A stretch of 64,000 bases of DNA from Pseudomonas sp. ok272. GTDB taxonomy: Bacteria; Pseudomonadota; Gammaproteobacteria; Pseudomonadales; Pseudomonadaceae. Below are positions 63,557 to 64,000 of this stretch, one piece after another. The stretch lies in assembly GCF_900109995.1 (NCBI RefSeq), contig NZ_FOCB01000012.1:124001-188000 (forward strand). The letters are read 5' to 3'. The notes beneath the pieces were generated by a model, which did no database searches, was not told the DNA's origin, and worked only from the letters and a program-made list of their open reading frames with translations. Made by a program: the position numbers and the translations under genes. The first letter of the stretch is position 1, and every line of letters starts with the position of its first letter.

Positions 63557-64000
63557 TCAAGGTGTTCTCGGCGCTTGTGCCGGCGCCTTGTACCAATCCT
63601 CGCGAGGCACCCGCTTCTCTTGCTGGGGATCACTCAAGTAGTGCGGCGACATGATCTGCACGTTGAACTCGTTGAACACGTCCTGGATGTTGGCGTGCAG
63701 CATGCTCAGCAGCACCGCCCGTGGCCGGGGCTCGCTGGGAATGGCCTGGGCCACCAGGCGGTACTCGGGGTAGAAGTCCGAGAGTGCCGTCTGGAACACT
63801 TGGGGCGCCGGGTCGTCAAGGACGCCGTTGGTGCGCCGGGCCGCTTCCAACAACATCGCTTCCACCTGGCGCCACGGCGTGTCGTAACCGATGGTCACCA
63901 CCGTATCGACGACATACCCTGGCCCCTTGACCGTGCGCGAGTAATTCTTGGTCACGTTGTTGGTGATCATCGAATTGGGGATGGTCAGCACCTCGCCAAG
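63557..64000 (-). CDS. Mechanosensitive channel (MscS family), C-terminal part
   Basis: The last 147 codons of a gene entering from the right edge. LGEVLTIPNSMITNNVTKNY belongs to the beta domain after the pore helix, and DTVVTIGYDTPWRQVEAMLL and FNEFNVQIMSPHYLSDPQ to the cytoplasmic cage. It releases solutes on osmotic downshock. Confidence 0.88.
   Translation of the reverse strand, partial: LGEVLTIPNSMITNNVTKNYSRTVKGPGYVVDTVVTIGYDTPWRQVEAMLLEAARRTNGVLDDPAPQVFQTALSDFYPEYRLVAQAIPSEPRPRAVLLSMLHANIQDVFNEFNVQIMSPHYLSDPQQEKRVPREDWYKAPAQAPRTP

Overview
The window reads as a chromosomal segment of a fluorescent Pseudomonas (P. fluorescens/P. putida-like). The NorC, Dnr and NirQ proteins match the Pseudomonas forms closely, the DNA is GC-rich with many Shine-Dalgarno starts, and a typical Pseudomonas REP pair lies near 8.7 kb. 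No tRNA, rRNA, CRISPR array or insertion sequence was seen.

Region 1 (about 1-16.8 kb) is a nitric-oxide/denitrification island. It carries norR (cut by the left edge), the Fe-S repair gene ytfE, a CopD-like membrane protein, nnrS, dnr, the nor genes (norD, norB, norC, norF, norE, norQ), hemN with a hemN-like paralogue, and moaC-moaD-moaE. It is visibly decaying. A nirS relic lies divergent to norQ, and the whole nosRZDFYL region is collapsed to about 620 bp of nosR, nosZ and probably nosL fragments. A broken copy of the CopD-like gene lies beside moaE. NO reductase therefore survives while the nitrite and N2O reductases are gone, so the island now looks like an NO-detoxification unit. Two promoters (ytfE, and a 29-codon peptide gene plus dnr) share the same layout of three GGT-N7-ACC NorR sites followed by a sigma-54 promoter. 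This implies a NorR-to-Dnr cascade. Dnr/Anr boxes (TTGAT-N4-ATCAA) precede norC, norQ/nirS, nnrS, the hemN pair and moaC.

Region 2 (about 17.2-56.2 kb) looks like a complete manganese-oxidation locus. It has an NtrC-type regulator and two sister histidine kinases resembling MnxR, MnxS1 and MnxS2. It has two secreted multicopper oxidases, one of 930 aa (McoA-like) and one of about 1940 aa (MnxG/MofA-like), each followed by SCO copper chaperones and c-type cytochrome fusions. It also has two tandem secreted paralogues, two curlin-like amyloid subunits, the curli secretion genes csgE, csgF and csgG, a type II secretion/type IV pilus-like apparatus, a lytic transglycosylase, a PpiC foldase and a YVTN beta-propeller. 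The secretion apparatus and csgEFG form one tightly overlapping operon. At least four transcription units begin with sigma-54 promoters that have (A/C)CCC-N6-GGGG palindromes about 75-120 bp upstream, the probable MnxR enhancer. The picture is one sigma-54 regulon that makes the oxidases, matures their copper, exports them and deposits an amyloid matrix.

Region 3 (about 56.4-64 kb) is ordinary accessory or core material: a small unknown protein, a thymidylate-kinase-like protein, a tripartite RND efflux pump and the C-terminal part of an MscS-type channel cut by the right edge.
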